64,000 bases of DNA from Pseudomonas nitroreducens (GCF_014204515.1 NZ_JACHLI010000033.1:1-64000); one strand, 5' to 3'. Counted from the first letter of the stretch, positions 35,893-44,552 are shown. A program made the numbers and translations. Notes: generated by a model not told the origin, from the letters alone.

Positions 35893-36429
35893 ATGAAAAA
35901 TACCACAGTAATTTTTCTATTAATTCCTGCAATATCACTTGCGGATAACTCATTATGCCATGAAAGAAATGACGAATTCACCTGCAAAGTCTTTACTGAG
36001 GGCGGACTCACCATTAAGTCGCTACTGCCTAGCCAGAAGTCTATTTATGCAACAGAATTAGATAAACTGCCCACCATAATAATTTCCAGCACCGACTCTA
36101 AGAGTCTATGCGCAGAGCTCGCACAAAGCAAGGAGGGAGCCCCATACCACAAATACCTCCCGCTCCCAAATATAGAAGCAATAGCATCAAATATCGACGC
36201 ACCGAAAACTGCAAAAGATCTAATAGAAACTCCGAACTGGAGAGCGTCTAATTTAAGGTCGATTACGTACCACGGAAACGGTGGTAACGAAGGCCCTACG
36301 TTAGTCTGCCTTACGCTAGAACTTAAAAAAGCCGGAGAACATACTGCGATTTTACAATGCAACAATTTCTACAAAAACGATATTAAAAAACTGAAAGAAC
36401 TAGCCAAATCCCTTGAAGACGCCAAATAG
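35893..36429 (+). CDS. Exported protein of unknown family, candidate immunity protein 1
   Basis: A 178-residue protein starting 4 bp after the effector stop. Residues 1-18 form a signal peptide (KNTTVIFLLIPAISLA), so the mature part is periplasmic, where a peptidoglycan hydrolase would act. It has several Cys residues (C22, C31 among them) that could form disulfides. An in-frame ATG at 35875 inside the effector gene would put a charged stretch before the signal peptide and is less likely. I recognise no domain; immunity is inferred from order and export. The gene is AT-rich like its neighbours. Confidence 0.65.
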   Translation: MKNTTVIFLLIPAISLADNSLCHERNDEFTCKVFTEGGLTIKSLLPSQKSIYATELDKLPTIIISSTDSKSLCAELAQSKEGAPYHKYLPLPNIEAIASNIDAPKTAKDLIETPNWRASNLRSITYHGNGGNEGPTLVCLTLELKKAGEHTAILQCNNFYKNDIKKLKELAKSLEDAK

Positions 36430-36546
36430 ATCATAAAAAGTGAGGGGCATTTATTCTCCTGACTCTGAAGCTCCAAGAAAATCAATAGAGCAAAAAATAA
36501 ACTCGCCCCTTTTAGCCACAATACATGCACCCTTGAAACCAAAATA

Positions 36547-37062
36547 ATGAAGATAATATTTATTTTAACAGTAACAATCTATATTAATACATCTTACGCA
36601 GATCAGACAACCCCGTGCGCTGAAGAGCCAAAGATAAAATACTTTATTAGCAACTGGAGCAGCGACGGAGACTCATCTGACATCTTGACATCAATAAATG
36701 CAAATACAGGCGAAACAAGCGTATCCGAAGGAAGAATTGTCGCCTCCGAGGATCTTAATAGCGACAACAACATTGATTTAATATTCAAATCCTACGACGG
36801 CATAGGTTCAAGCAATGAAAGCACCTTCACCATATTAATAAAATGCCGGGGATACTATACCTATGCTGGCGGAGACTACTATGCAGGAATCAAAGTATCG
36901 AATGAGAAAATCAATAATTACAAAAAAATTATTGCAGAGTCATACAAAAGAGACTCACAGAGCCAAATAATTTACAAAGGAAAAAATGCAGAACTGACTA
37001 AAGAAATTTTGATATTCAATCCCATTGAAATTAAGTATACGACCTCTCATGAAAAGCAATAG
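36547..37062 (+). CDS. Exported protein of unknown family, candidate immunity protein 2
   Basis: A 171-residue protein with a short signal peptide (MKIIFILTVTIYINTSYA) and a mature part starting DQTTPCAEE. The stretch SEGRIVASEDLNSDNNIDLIFKSYDG looks like an FG-GAP/EF-hand-like calcium loop (DLNSDNNID). No family recognised. It lies 117 bp after the preceding candidate and shares its low GC content and exported nature. Possibly an immunity protein or an orphan immunity gene kept against kin effectors. Confidence 0.6.
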   Translation: MKIIFILTVTIYINTSYADQTTPCAEEPKIKYFISNWSSDGDSSDILTSINANTGETSVSEGRIVASEDLNSDNNIDLIFKSYDGIGSSNESTFTILIKCRGYYTYAGGDYYAGIKVSNEKINNYKKIIAESYKRDSQSQIIYKGKNAELTKEILIFNPIEIKYTTSHEKQ

Positions 37063-37177
37063 ACCCCAGGTAAAAGCGGCAGGTGACTGATCTTTTCCAC
37101 ACTCCAGAAGAGCAAGAAAAACAGGAAAATAGGGACAGATTTATTTTTAGAAAGTCCGCCACCAGGAAAATAGCACT

Positions 37178-37246
37178 AGAACATAGAACATAGAACATAG
37201 AACATAGAACATAGAACATAGAACATAGAACATAGAACATAGAACA
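37178..37246. repeat. AGAACAT heptanucleotide tandem repeat, about 9.9 copies
   Basis: Nine perfect AGAACAT units run from 37178 to 37240, followed by a partial unit AGAACA. The array ends 47 bp before the ATG of the next exported-protein gene (37294). A 7-bp unit can change copy number by slippage, which would alter promoter or leader spacing of that gene. It also creates an artefactual minus-strand reading frame with repeated MFYVLCS. Confidence 0.95.
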
Positions 37247-37293
37247 AATTAGCCCTTGAACCTCCCAATCAAAATTAATGGCCACAACCAATA

Positions 37294-37737
37294 ATGAGAC
37301 TTACAAAACCTTTTATATTCGCCTTCTTCTCCAGCATATCACTTTGCACAGCGGCAAGCGCCTCAACACAAGTCAGCTTCGACATTAGATGCATGACCTC
37401 GCTCGACGGAAAAATCAACTTAAAATACTCAAGAATCTATATTGAAAAAGACAAAGCTAGCTTCACATACATAAATTACGAGAAATCCAAAGAAGCTATT
37501 AAACTCATCCCCATCAGGACAGAGTCAGTAGTACTCGCCGAAGACAGACCATGGGAATTCACTACAACACTTCTGGAGTTCATCAAGGGAAAACCAAACG
37601 GTCAATACACGGTAGTGTCCCAAGGAGCGATAATCTATAGCTTTACGTACAAGAGCAAGAGCGGAAAGATCGTCGAATTTGATAACAACTATGAAGCTCT
37701 CACGTCGGACAGCACAGACTGCCGATGGGTACGCTGA
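37294..37737 (+). CDS. Exported protein of unknown family, candidate immunity protein 3
   Basis: A 147-residue protein with an N-terminal signal peptide (KPFIFAFFSSISLCTAASA), mature start STQVSFDIRC. The mature part is about 123 residues and appears beta-rich, with two Cys residues that could pair. No family recognised. The AGAACAT repeat array ends 47 bp upstream, so its expression may be subject to slippage-based variation. It belongs to the run of four exported-protein genes behind the peptidoglycan hydrolase. Confidence 0.62.
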   Translation: MRLTKPFIFAFFSSISLCTAASASTQVSFDIRCMTSLDGKINLKYSRIYIEKDKASFTYINYEKSKEAIKLIPIRTESVVLAEDRPWEFTTTLLEFIKGKPNGQYTVVSQGAIIYSFTYKSKSGKIVEFDNNYEALTSDSTDCRWVR

Positions 37738-37806
37738 GACAATGCAGCCAATTCAGATCCATATACTTCCCGGAATATTGCAGAATCTCCACGCCAACCC
37801 GAACCC

Positions 37807-38628
37807 ATGAAACGCTTTAAGACAAGCTTACCAAGAATGAATCCCATGCTTCGAGACCCTCTCCAAACAATACTTTCAGCATTAATCATTTTTCTGCCCA
37901 TCATCAGCTTCAGCGCTTATGCCGATACTTCTGAGAAGGTCTGGATGGCTGGAGTCGGGACTGTCTCAGGGCGAATTCTTCGCTTTTCTCAGAATGAGAG
38001 CGGGCCCTGTATCGAACTTCGCACCATGAAGCCCGGTGGCAAGGGCATTGCCGAAGCCAGTCGGCTGTTCTGCGAGATGGATGGCAAAAGCTTCAGGGAC
38101 GGCTTTGCCGCTGTTGAGCTTCTGACCTCTGACTCTCGAAACGGGCGTCTATTCCTGACGCTGGAATTGACACCACTAGGTCAAGCGCCTGCCTGGGAAG
38201 TCGAATGCGAATTTGGCGCGTCCAGTCAGGAGGTTACGGGGCCGAGTTGCGTGGAAATTGCGTCGGTTCCACCTGCCTGTGTCGGAGTTCATGACAGTTT
38301 GCAGTTAATGGCCTGCTTCAAAGCCCGTCGAGAGGATGCAGATAACCATCTCAATCAGTCCTATCGAAAAATGCTTCAGCGCATTGAGCAGGCCTATAGC
38401 TCAAGTCCTGACAAGGCACTCTCTTTGAAGAGTCAACTGAAGAGCGCACAGCTTCAGTGGATACGCTTCCGTGACGCCGACTGCGAACTGGCTGCATTCG
38501 AGGCTGAAGCGGGCAGCCAGGCCCATGATGGCAATATCAATCAATGCATAACAGCCGCTACTCGACTTCGCTCTCGGCAGATACGCGACCTGACATCCCA
38601 ATTGGCACCCACGGATATGGTCAGGTAA
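37807..38628 (+). CDS. Exported protein with LprI-type lysozyme-inhibitor domain, candidate immunity protein 4
   Basis: A 273-residue protein. A hydrophobic signal segment (LQTILSALIIFLPIISFSAYA) is preceded by a longer charged N-region; in-frame ATGs at 37837 and 37846 are alternative starts and no strong ribosome-binding site decides. The C-terminal 100 residues match the LprI/DUF1311 pattern: CVGVHDSLQLMACFKARREDAD, LNQSYRKML, then AQLQWIRFRDADCELAA and a late Cys in NINQCITAATRLRSRQI. Proteins with this domain include lysozyme inhibitors, which fits immunity against the GH19-like domain of the effector upstream. GC is higher than in the three genes before it. Confidence 0.75.
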   Translation: MKRFKTSLPRMNPMLRDPLQTILSALIIFLPIISFSAYADTSEKVWMAGVGTVSGRILRFSQNESGPCIELRTMKPGGKGIAEASRLFCEMDGKSFRDGFAAVELLTSDSRNGRLFLTLELTPLGQAPAWEVECEFGASSQEVTGPSCVEIASVPPACVGVHDSLQLMACFKARREDADNHLNQSYRKMLQRIEQAYSSSPDKALSLKSQLKSAQLQWIRFRDADCELAAFEAEAGSQAHDGNINQCITAATRLRSRQIRDLTSQLAPTDMVR

Positions 38629-38661
38629 GGCCCCTGCGCACTCCTCATTCTGAGTGATCAT

Positions 38662-38690
38662 TTGCCCACAACCCCCGTCTCTGCTAGTGT
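38662..38690 (+). promoter_or_regulatory. Candidate sigma-70 promoter for xseB-ispA
   Basis: TTGCCC (38662-38667) and TAGTGT (38685-38690) are separated by 17 bp; a start near 38697 would lie about 30 bp before the xseB ATG. The -10 box is weak. Confidence 0.35.
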
Positions 38691-38725
38691 CGCGAGGTTT
38701 CCGAATACCCCGCCGAGATGTCCGC

Positions 38726-38971
38726 ATGGCCCGCAAGAAAGCTTCCCTCGACTTCGAACAGTCCCTCGCCGAGCTGCAAACGCTGGTGGAGCGCCTGGAA
38801 AGCGGCGAACTGTCGCTGGAGGATTCGCTGGGCGCCTTCGAGCAGGGCATCCGCCTGACCCGTGACTGCCAGGCGGCGCTGACCCAGGCCGAGCAGAAGG
38901 TGCAGATCCTGCTGGAACGCGACGGTGAGCTGAGCGAAGCACCCTTCGATCCGGAAGGCGACGAAGCATGA
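38726..38971 (+). CDS. xseB: Exodeoxyribonuclease VII small subunit XseB
   Basis: An 81-residue protein of normal XseB length; it joins XseA to degrade single-stranded DNA. The pattern DFEQSLAELQTLVERLESGELSLEDSLGAFEQG is characteristic. The start at 38726 (MARKKASLDF) gives the family N-terminus; the frame is open further upstream. It overlaps ispA by 4 nt (ATGA), the standard xseB-ispA arrangement in Pseudomonas. Confidence 0.95.
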   Translation: MARKKASLDFEQSLAELQTLVERLESGELSLEDSLGAFEQGIRLTRDCQAALTQAEQKVQILLERDGELSEAPFDPEGDEA

Positions 38972-39855
38972 TCGACGGGTACCAGGCGCGCTGCCAGGCG
39001 CGTGTCGATGCTGCGCTGGAAAAGCTGTTCGTCGCTCCCCGTGAAGAACTCACCCGCATCTACGCCGCCATGCGCTACAGCGTGGTCAACGGCGGCAAGC
39101 GCGTGCGCCCGCTGCTGGCCTACGCGGCCTGTGAAGCTCTGGGCGGCGAGGTAGAACGTGCCGATGGCGCAGCCTGCGCGGTGGAGCTGATCCACGCCTA
39201 CTCCCTGGTGCATGATGATCTGCCGGCGATGGACGACGACGACCTGCGTCGCGGCCAGCCGACCACCCATATCGCCTTCGATGAAGCCTGCGCGATTCTC
39301 GCTGGCGACGGTCTGCAGGCGTTGGCATTCGAGGTGATCGGTAACGCGCAGTTGAACCCACAGGATGCCCAGACCCGCCTGGACATGTTGATGATCCTGA
39401 CCCGCGCTTCCGGCTCCGCCGGGATGGTCGGCGGGCAGGCCATCGATCTGGAATCGGTGGGCCGCAAGATCGACCAGGCGGCGCTGGAAACCATGCACCG
39501 GCACAAGACCGGCGCGCTGATCGAAGCCAGCGTGCAGCTCGGCGCCCTGGCCAGTGGCCGGGCCAATCCCGACGCGCTGGAAGCCTTGCGCCGCTACGCC
39601 GAGGCCGTGGGTCTGGCGTTCCAGGTGCAGGACGACATCCTCGACGTGGAAAGCGATACCGCCACCCTGGGCAAGACCCAGGGCAAGGATCAGGCCCACG
39701 ACAAGCCGACCTACCCCGCCCTGCTCGGCCTCGATGCCGCCAAGGCCTATGCCCTGGCCCTGCGCGACCAGGCGCTGGCCGCGCTGGAAGGTTTCGGCGA
39801 GAACGCCGAGCCGCTGCGCGCCCTCGCCCGCTATATCGTCGAACGCCGCAACTGA
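38968..39855 (+). CDS. ispA: (2E,6E)-farnesyl diphosphate synthase IspA
   Basis: A 295-residue short-chain prenyltransferase that condenses isopentenyl diphosphate with dimethylallyl and geranyl diphosphate. The first aspartate-rich motif is in LVHDDLPAMDDDDLRRGQPT, the second is FQVQDDILDVESD; GGKRVRPLL near the N-terminus binds the diphosphate. In P. aeruginosa dxs directly follows this gene. Here the next gene is an unrelated GntR regulator and dxs is found 20.4 kb downstream. Confidence 0.96.
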   Translation: MIDGYQARCQARVDAALEKLFVAPREELTRIYAAMRYSVVNGGKRVRPLLAYAACEALGGEVERADGAACAVELIHAYSLVHDDLPAMDDDDLRRGQPTTHIAFDEACAILAGDGLQALAFEVIGNAQLNPQDAQTRLDMLMILTRASGSAGMVGGQAIDLESVGRKIDQAALETMHRHKTGALIEASVQLGALASGRANPDALEALRRYAEAVGLAFQVQDDILDVESDTATLGKTQGKDQAHDKPTYPALLGLDAAKAYALALRDQALAALEGFGENAEPLRALARYIVERRN

Positions 39856-39942
39856 TACGTCCGGCACGCGCATTGCGTGTGCATTTCTCCTGAAACGCCC
39901 ATTGCGGTGACCGTTGGCCGGTGCTTCACTGCATGACAGGGA

Positions 39943-39956
39943 TTTCGTATACCATA
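39943..39956. promoter_or_regulatory. Candidate GntR operator, gntR promoter
   Basis: TTTCGTATACCATA is a partial copy of the palindrome TTTCGTATACGAAA found at 53516-53529. It lies 32 bp before the regulator ATG, which suggests autoregulation. Confidence 0.5.
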
Positions 39957-39987
39957 TCCGACACACGCCACCTGACCGGACTGCATC

Positions 39988-40662
39988 GTGCCGCTACGCA
40001 ACGCCCCCAACCTGGGAATCGTCCCCTCCGCCTCGGAGACCATCGCCAAGCACCTGCGCGAGGCGATCATTTCCGGCCAGCTGGCGGAAAGCGAGCCGAT
40101 CCGCCAGGACGACATCGCGCAGATCTTCAACGTCAGCAAGATCCCCGTGCGCGAGGCGCTCAAGCGCCTGGAGGCCGAGGGGCTGGTGGAGTTCCAGCGC
40201 AACAAGGGAGCGCTGGTGACGAAGATTTCCGAGCCGGAACTGGCGCAGATGTTCGAGGTGCGCGTGGTGCTGGAGGTGCAGGCGCTGCGCCTGGCGATCC
40301 CCAACATGAGCGACGCGACCTTCGCCCGCGCCGAGGGCATCTGTGCCGAGTTCGTCGGCGAGGATGATATCGGCCGCTGGGCCGAGCTGAACTGGGAACT
40401 GCACGCCTGCCTCTACGAGCCGGCGCAGCGGCCGTACCTCGTCGGGCTGATCCGCTCGATCCATGACAAGGTGGAGCGCTACCTGCGCCTGCAGATGAGC
40501 ATGTCCGACGGCAAGGAACGCGCCGACCACGAGCACCACGACATCCTCGACGCCTGCCGCGCCGGAGATGCCGACCGCGCCGCGCGCCTGCTGGAAGAGC
40601 ACATCAACGGCGTTTGCCGCACGCTCTACGAACACCTGCCGAACCGCCCGACGCCGAGCTGA
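39988..40662 (+). CDS. GntR-family (FadR/FCD) transcriptional regulator
   Basis: A 224-residue regulator with an N-terminal winged helix (IAKHLREAIISGQL, DIAQIFNVSKIPVREALKRLEAEGLVEF) and a C-terminal FCD ligand domain (FEVRVVLEVQALRLA, ELNWELHACLYEPA, HEHHDILDACRAGDADRAARLLEEHI). It stands first in the hydroxyproline island, and a GTATAC-centred site lies in its own upstream region, with two better copies before the importer operon and the deaminase gene. It is therefore the best candidate for the local repressor, with a hydroxyproline or pathway intermediate as ligand; that is inferred. Confidence 0.9.
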   Translation: MPLRNAPNLGIVPSASETIAKHLREAIISGQLAESEPIRQDDIAQIFNVSKIPVREALKRLEAEGLVEFQRNKGALVTKISEPELAQMFEVRVVLEVQALRLAIPNMSDATFARAEGICAEFVGEDDIGRWAELNWELHACLYEPAQRPYLVGLIRSIHDKVERYLRLQMSMSDGKERADHEHHDILDACRAGDADRAARLLEEHINGVCRTLYEHLPNRPTPS

Positions 40663-40665
40663 GCT

Positions 40666-40920
40666 TGGGGTCTGTTGATGCTTTGTCACGGCCGCGACGG
40701 CACTGCATTTTGCGCAGGGTAGGGGTTATAGGAAGTCAGTGCCGCCAGAGTGGAGTGAAGCGTTGCGCAAAATACAGAGCCGTCCCTTTGGGTTGCGCGG
40801 CAAATCGCGCCAAGCGTCGTTTCGGGACTAGACAAGGGCGGCCATTGCCGTCGTCCCGCGTCTAGCCTGACGCGATTTGGCGCAGCAACGCGGCTCGCGC
40901 CAAAGCATCAACAGACCCCA
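40666..40920. mobile_element. MITE-like element with perfect 20-bp terminal inverted repeats
   Basis: TGGGGTCTGTTGATGCTTTG (40666-40685) is the exact reverse complement of 40901-40920. The 255-bp interval has no credible gene and contains further nested inverted repeats (TTTTGCGCA / TGCGCAAAA and CAAATCGCG / CGCGATTTG). This is the build of a miniature inverted-repeat transposable element or of an internally deleted IS. No clear target duplication is visible at its borders. It fills most of the 363-bp gap between the regulator and the epimerase gene. Confidence 0.75.
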
Positions 40921-41025
40921 CTGCGCTGTGCCGATTTCATCATCGGCTCGGCGGAAAACCCTCAAGCTCCGATCTCCTCCCCGCGCCACCCTAAGGTCAA
41001 CCACAAGACCACCGCAGGGGGCAGC

Positions 41026-41970
41026 ATGAAACGCATCCAGGTTCTCGATTCCCACACCGGCGGCGAACCCACGCGCCTGGTGCTCGACGGCTTTCCCGAC
41101 CTGGGCAAGGGCAGCATGGCCGAGCGCCGTGCGCTGCTGGCCAGCGAGCACGATAGCTGGCGCGCCGCGAGCGTGCTGGAGCCGCGCGGCAGCGACGTGC
41201 TGGTCGGCGCGCTGCTCTGCGAACCGGTGGACCCGAGCGCCTGCGCCGGGGTGATCTTCTTCAACAACACCGGCTACCTGGGCATGTGCGGCCACGGCAC
41301 CATCGGCCTGGTGGTTTCCCTGGCGCACCTGGGGCGCATCGGCCCGGGCACGCACAAGATTGAGACCCCGGTGGGCACCGTCGAGGCGACCCTGCACGAC
41401 GACCGCTCGGTGAGCGTGCGCAACGTCCCCTCCTACCGCTACCGCAAGCAGGTGCCGGTGGATGTGCCCGGCCACGGCCTGGTGCACGGCGACATCGCCT
41501 GGGGCGGCAACTGGTTCTTCCTGATTGCCGATCACGGCCTGCGCGTCGCCGGCGACAACCTCGACGAGCTGACCGCCTACACCGTCGCCGTGCAGAAGGC
41601 GCTGGAAGACCAGGGCATCCGTGGCGAGGACGGCGGGCTGATCGACCACATCGAACTGTTCGCCGACGATCCCGACGCGGACAGCCGCAACTACGTACTC
41701 TGCCCCGGCAAGGCCTACGACCGCTCGCCCTGCGGCACCGGCACCAGCGCCAAGCTGGCGTGCCTGGCGGCCGACGGCAAGCTTGCCGCCGGGGAGTCCT
41801 GGCGCCAGGCCAGCGTGATCGGCAGCCAGTTCGAGGGCCGCTTCGAGTGGGCCGGCGCGTCCAGCGAAGGACGGATCATCCCGACCATCCGTGGCCGCGC
41901 CAACATCAGCGCCGAAGCCACCCTGCTGCTGGAAGAGGACGACCCGTTCGCCTGGGGCATCCGCCCGTGA
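41026..41970 (+). CDS. lhpA: 4-hydroxyproline 2-epimerase (proline racemase superfamily, Cys/Cys type)
   Basis: A 314-residue enzyme converting trans-4-hydroxy-L-proline to cis-4-hydroxy-D-proline, the first step of catabolism. Both catalytic cysteines are present: C88 in MCGHGT and C236 in DRSPCGTGTSA. The N-terminus MKRIQVLDSHTGGEPTR is typical of the epimerase rather than proline racemase, and the following genes encode a D-hydroxyproline dehydrogenase, which supports the assignment. It overlaps the next gene by 4 nt (GTGA). No GTATAC site lies in front of it; the MITE-like element does. Confidence 0.93.
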   Translation: MKRIQVLDSHTGGEPTRLVLDGFPDLGKGSMAERRALLASEHDSWRAASVLEPRGSDVLVGALLCEPVDPSACAGVIFFNNTGYLGMCGHGTIGLVVSLAHLGRIGPGTHKIETPVGTVEATLHDDRSVSVRNVPSYRYRKQVPVDVPGHGLVHGDIAWGGNWFFLIADHGLRVAGDNLDELTAYTVAVQKALEDQGIRGEDGGLIDHIELFADDPDADSRNYVLCPGKAYDRSPCGTGTSAKLACLAADGKLAAGESWRQASVIGSQFEGRFEWAGASSEGRIIPTIRGRANISAEATLLLEEDDPFAWGIRP

Positions 41971-43079
41971 GCGATGCCGACATCATCGTCATCGGCGCCG
42001 GCATAGTCGGCGCCGCCTGCGCCCACGCCCTGGCCCGTCGCGGGCTGGGCGTGCTGGTGCTGGACGCGCGCCTGCCCGGCGCCACCGCCGTCGGCATGGG
42101 CCATCTGCTGGTGCTCGATGACAATGCCGCCGAACTGGCGCTGAGCGACTACTCGCTGCAACGCTGGCGCGAGTTCGGCCGCGACATGCCGGCCGAATGC
42201 GCCTACCGCAGCAACGGCACGATGTGGCTGGCCGCCAATGACGAGGAGATGGCCGAGGCCGAACGCAAGTTCGCCGTACTGCGTGAGCACGGCGTCGCCG
42301 CGAAGCTGCTCAATAACGCGGAGCTGCTCAGCGAAGAGCCCGAACTGCGCACAGACCTGCACGGCGGACTGGAGATCACCGGCGACGGCATTCTCTACGC
42401 GCCGCGCGCCGCCGCCTGGCTGCTGGAGTCGGCACCCAAGCCGATCCGCCAGCGTCAGGCAAAAGTGGTGGAAATCGACGAGCCCCGCGTGCGCCTGGAC
42501 GACGGCCAGTGGCTGAGCGCCCAGGCCATCGTGCTGGCCAACGGCATCCAGGCCGGCGAGCTGTGCGCCGGCCTGCCCATCCAGCCGAAGAAGGGTCACC
42601 TGCTGATCACCGACCGCTACCCCGGCAAGGTGCGCCGCACCCTGGTCGAGCTCGGCTACGTGACCAGCGCGCACAACGCCAGCGGCCCGTCGGTGGCCTG
42701 CAACATCCAGCCGCGCCCCACCGGCCAGCTGTTCATCGGCGCCTCGCGGCAGTTCGGCACCACCGACCCGCAGGTGGAAGGCTGGATGCTGGCGAAGATG
42801 CTGCGCCGCGCCGCGGACTACATGCCCGGCCTGGCCAACCTCAACGTGATCCGCAGCTGGGCCGGCTTCCGCGCCGCCAGCCCGGACGGTCTGCCGCTGG
42901 TGGGCGAACATCCGCAACGCCCCGGCCTGTGGCTGGCGGTCGGCCACGAAGGCCTGGGCGTGACCACCGCGCCGGGCACCGCCGACCTGCTCGCCGCGCA
43001 GCTATGCCACGAGCCGCTGCCGCTGGCGGCCGAACCCTATTCCCCGCGCCGCTTCCTCGGAGCCACCGCCCATGCCTGA
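41967..43079 (+). CDS. D-hydroxyproline dehydrogenase, FAD-dependent oxidoreductase subunit
   Basis: A 370-residue DAO-family flavoprotein. GTG at 41967 is the start: it overlaps the epimerase stop and directly precedes the FAD-binding sequence DADIIVIGAGIVGAACAHALARRG. The DAO C-terminal region is seen in RSWAGFRAASPDGLPLVGEHP. With the small 2Fe-2S protein and the second flavoprotein encoded next, it would form the multi-subunit enzyme that oxidises cis-4-hydroxy-D-proline to pyrroline-4-hydroxy-2-carboxylate, as in P. aeruginosa and P. putida clusters. It overlaps the next gene by 8 nt. Confidence 0.9.
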   Translation: MSDADIIVIGAGIVGAACAHALARRGLGVLVLDARLPGATAVGMGHLLVLDDNAAELALSDYSLQRWREFGRDMPAECAYRSNGTMWLAANDEEMAEAERKFAVLREHGVAAKLLNNAELLSEEPELRTDLHGGLEITGDGILYAPRAAAWLLESAPKPIRQRQAKVVEIDEPRVRLDDGQWLSAQAIVLANGIQAGELCAGLPIQPKKGHLLITDRYPGKVRRTLVELGYVTSAHNASGPSVACNIQPRPTGQLFIGASRQFGTTDPQVEGWMLAKMLRRAADYMPGLANLNVIRSWAGFRAASPDGLPLVGEHPQRPGLWLAVGHEGLGVTTAPGTADLLAAQLCHEPLPLAAEPYSPRRFLGATAHA

Positions 43080-43308
43080 GCTGATCCTCGACGGCCGCCC
43101 GCTGCGCGTCGCCGCCGGCACCACGGTCGCCGCCGCGCTCGCCCTGGGTGGTGACGGCACCACGCGCACCTCGGTCAGCGGCCAGCGCCGCGCGCCGTTG
43201 TGCGGCATGGGCGTGTGCCAGGAATGCCGGGTGAGCATCGACGGCCAGCGCCGCCTGGCCTGCCAGACCCTGTGCCGCGACGGCATGCAGGTGGAGACGC
43301 ATTCATGA
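43072..43308 (+). CDS. D-hydroxyproline dehydrogenase, small 2Fe-2S subunit
   Basis: A 78-residue ferredoxin-like protein with a plant-type 2Fe-2S cysteine pattern: CGMGVCQECR followed by a fourth Cys in LACQTLC. It resembles the small subunit of hydrogen cyanide synthase-type dehydrogenases. Overlaps with both neighbours (8 nt upstream, 4 nt downstream) show it is made together with the two flavoprotein subunits. Confidence 0.92.
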   Translation: MPELILDGRPLRVAAGTTVAAALALGGDGTTRTSVSGQRRAPLCGMGVCQECRVSIDGQRRLACQTLCRDGMQVETHS

Positions 43309-44552
43309 GCGCTGCGGCCGATATCGTCATCCTCGGCGCCGGCCCGGCCGGGCTGTCCGCCGCCCTCGCCGCCGCGCCCAGCGGCGCCAGCATCGTCATC
43401 CTCGACGACAACCCGCTGCCCGGCGGGCAGATCTGGCGCGACGGGCCCAACGCGCATCTGCCGCGTGCCGCCATCGACTTGCGCGAGCAAGTGGCTGCAC
43501 GCGCCAACATCAGGATTCACAACGGCACGCGCGTGGTCGCCCTGGCCGGCGAGCGCGGCCTGCTGCTGGAAGATTTCGAGCACGGCTGGCGGCTGGACTA
43601 CCGCAAGCTGATCCTCTGCACCGGCGCCCGCGAACTGCTGCTGCCCTTCCCCGGCTGGACGCTGCCCGGCGTCACCGGCGCGGGCGGATTGCAGGCACTG
43701 GTGAAAGGCGGCATGCCGGTCGATGGGCAACGCGTGGTGATCGCCGGCAGCGGCCCGCTGCTACTCGCCAGCGCTGCCACGGCCCGCGCCAACGGCGCAA
43801 AAATCCTCCACATCGCCGAACAAGCCTCATGGGCCGCCCTGGCCGGTTTCGCGCTGAAACTTCCCCGCTGGCCGAACAAGCTGCTGCAATCCTTCGGTCT
43901 GTACGACCCGGCCTATCGCGCCGACAGCCATGTGGTCGCCGCCCTGGGTACGGATCACCTGGAAGGTGTACGCATCCGCCAGGGCGGCAAACTGAAGGAA
44001 ATCGCCTGCGACCGGCTGGCCTGCGGCTTCGGCCTGATCCCCAATGTGCAGATCGGCCAGGCGCTGGGCTGCGCGGTGGACGACGGCGCGATCCGTGTCG
44101 ATGCCTGGCAGGCGAGCAGTCGCGACGGCGTCTACGCGGCGGGCGAATGCACCGGTTTCGGCGGCTCGGAGAAAGCCCTGGTGGAAGGCCGTATCGCCGG
44201 CCATGCCGCCGTGGGCGAGCACGACCGCGCCCAGGATCTGTGGCCGCAGCGCCAGCGCTGGCAGGGCTTCGCTGCCGCACTGAAGCGCGACTTCGCCCTC
44301 GACCCGCGCCTGAACCAGCTGGCGCAACCGGACACCCTCGTCTGCCGCTGCGAAGACGTGCCCTTTTCTGCGCTGGCCGGCAAACCGGACTGGACCGCCG
44401 CCAAGCTCGCCAGCCGCTGCGGCATGGGCGCCTGCCAGGGCCGCGTGTGCGGCGCGGCGGCGAAGCAGCTGTTCGGCTGGCAACCCCCGGCGCCGCGCCC
44501 GCCGTTCAGCCCGACGCGGGTGGAAACCCTGCTGCAACTCGCCGAAGACTGA
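43305..44552 (+). CDS. D-hydroxyproline dehydrogenase, FAD/NAD(P)-type subunit with BFD-like cluster domain
   Basis: A 415-residue flavoprotein. The N-terminus ADIVILGAGPAGLSAALAAA binds FAD; VVIAGSGPLLLASAATARANGA is a second dinucleotide fold; the C-terminus carries a BFD-like iron-sulphur motif, CRCEDV and later CGMGACQGRVC. It is the large partner of the dehydrogenase and probably passes electrons to the respiratory chain. The start at 43305 overlaps the 2Fe-2S gene by 4 nt. The convergent VOC gene ends 25 bp behind it. Confidence 0.9.
   Translation: MSAAADIVILGAGPAGLSAALAAAPSGASIVILDDNPLPGGQIWRDGPNAHLPRAAIDLREQVAARANIRIHNGTRVVALAGERGLLLEDFEHGWRLDYRKLILCTGARELLLPFPGWTLPGVTGAGGLQALVKGGMPVDGQRVVIAGSGPLLLASAATARANGAKILHIAEQASWAALAGFALKLPRWPNKLLQSFGLYDPAYRADSHVVAALGTDHLEGVRIRQGGKLKEIACDRLACGFGLIPNVQIGQALGCAVDDGAIRVDAWQASSRDGVYAAGECTGFGGSEKALVEGRIAGHAAVGEHDRAQDLWPQRQRWQGFAAALKRDFALDPRLNQLAQPDTLVCRCEDVPFSALAGKPDWTAAKLASRCGMGACQGRVCGAAAKQLFGWQPPAPRPPFSPTRVETLLQLAED

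Noticed and set aside
37031..37291. Minus-strand frame with repeated MFYVLCS
   Set aside because: It is only the translation of the AGAACAT tandem repeat and has no ribosome-binding site or export signal.
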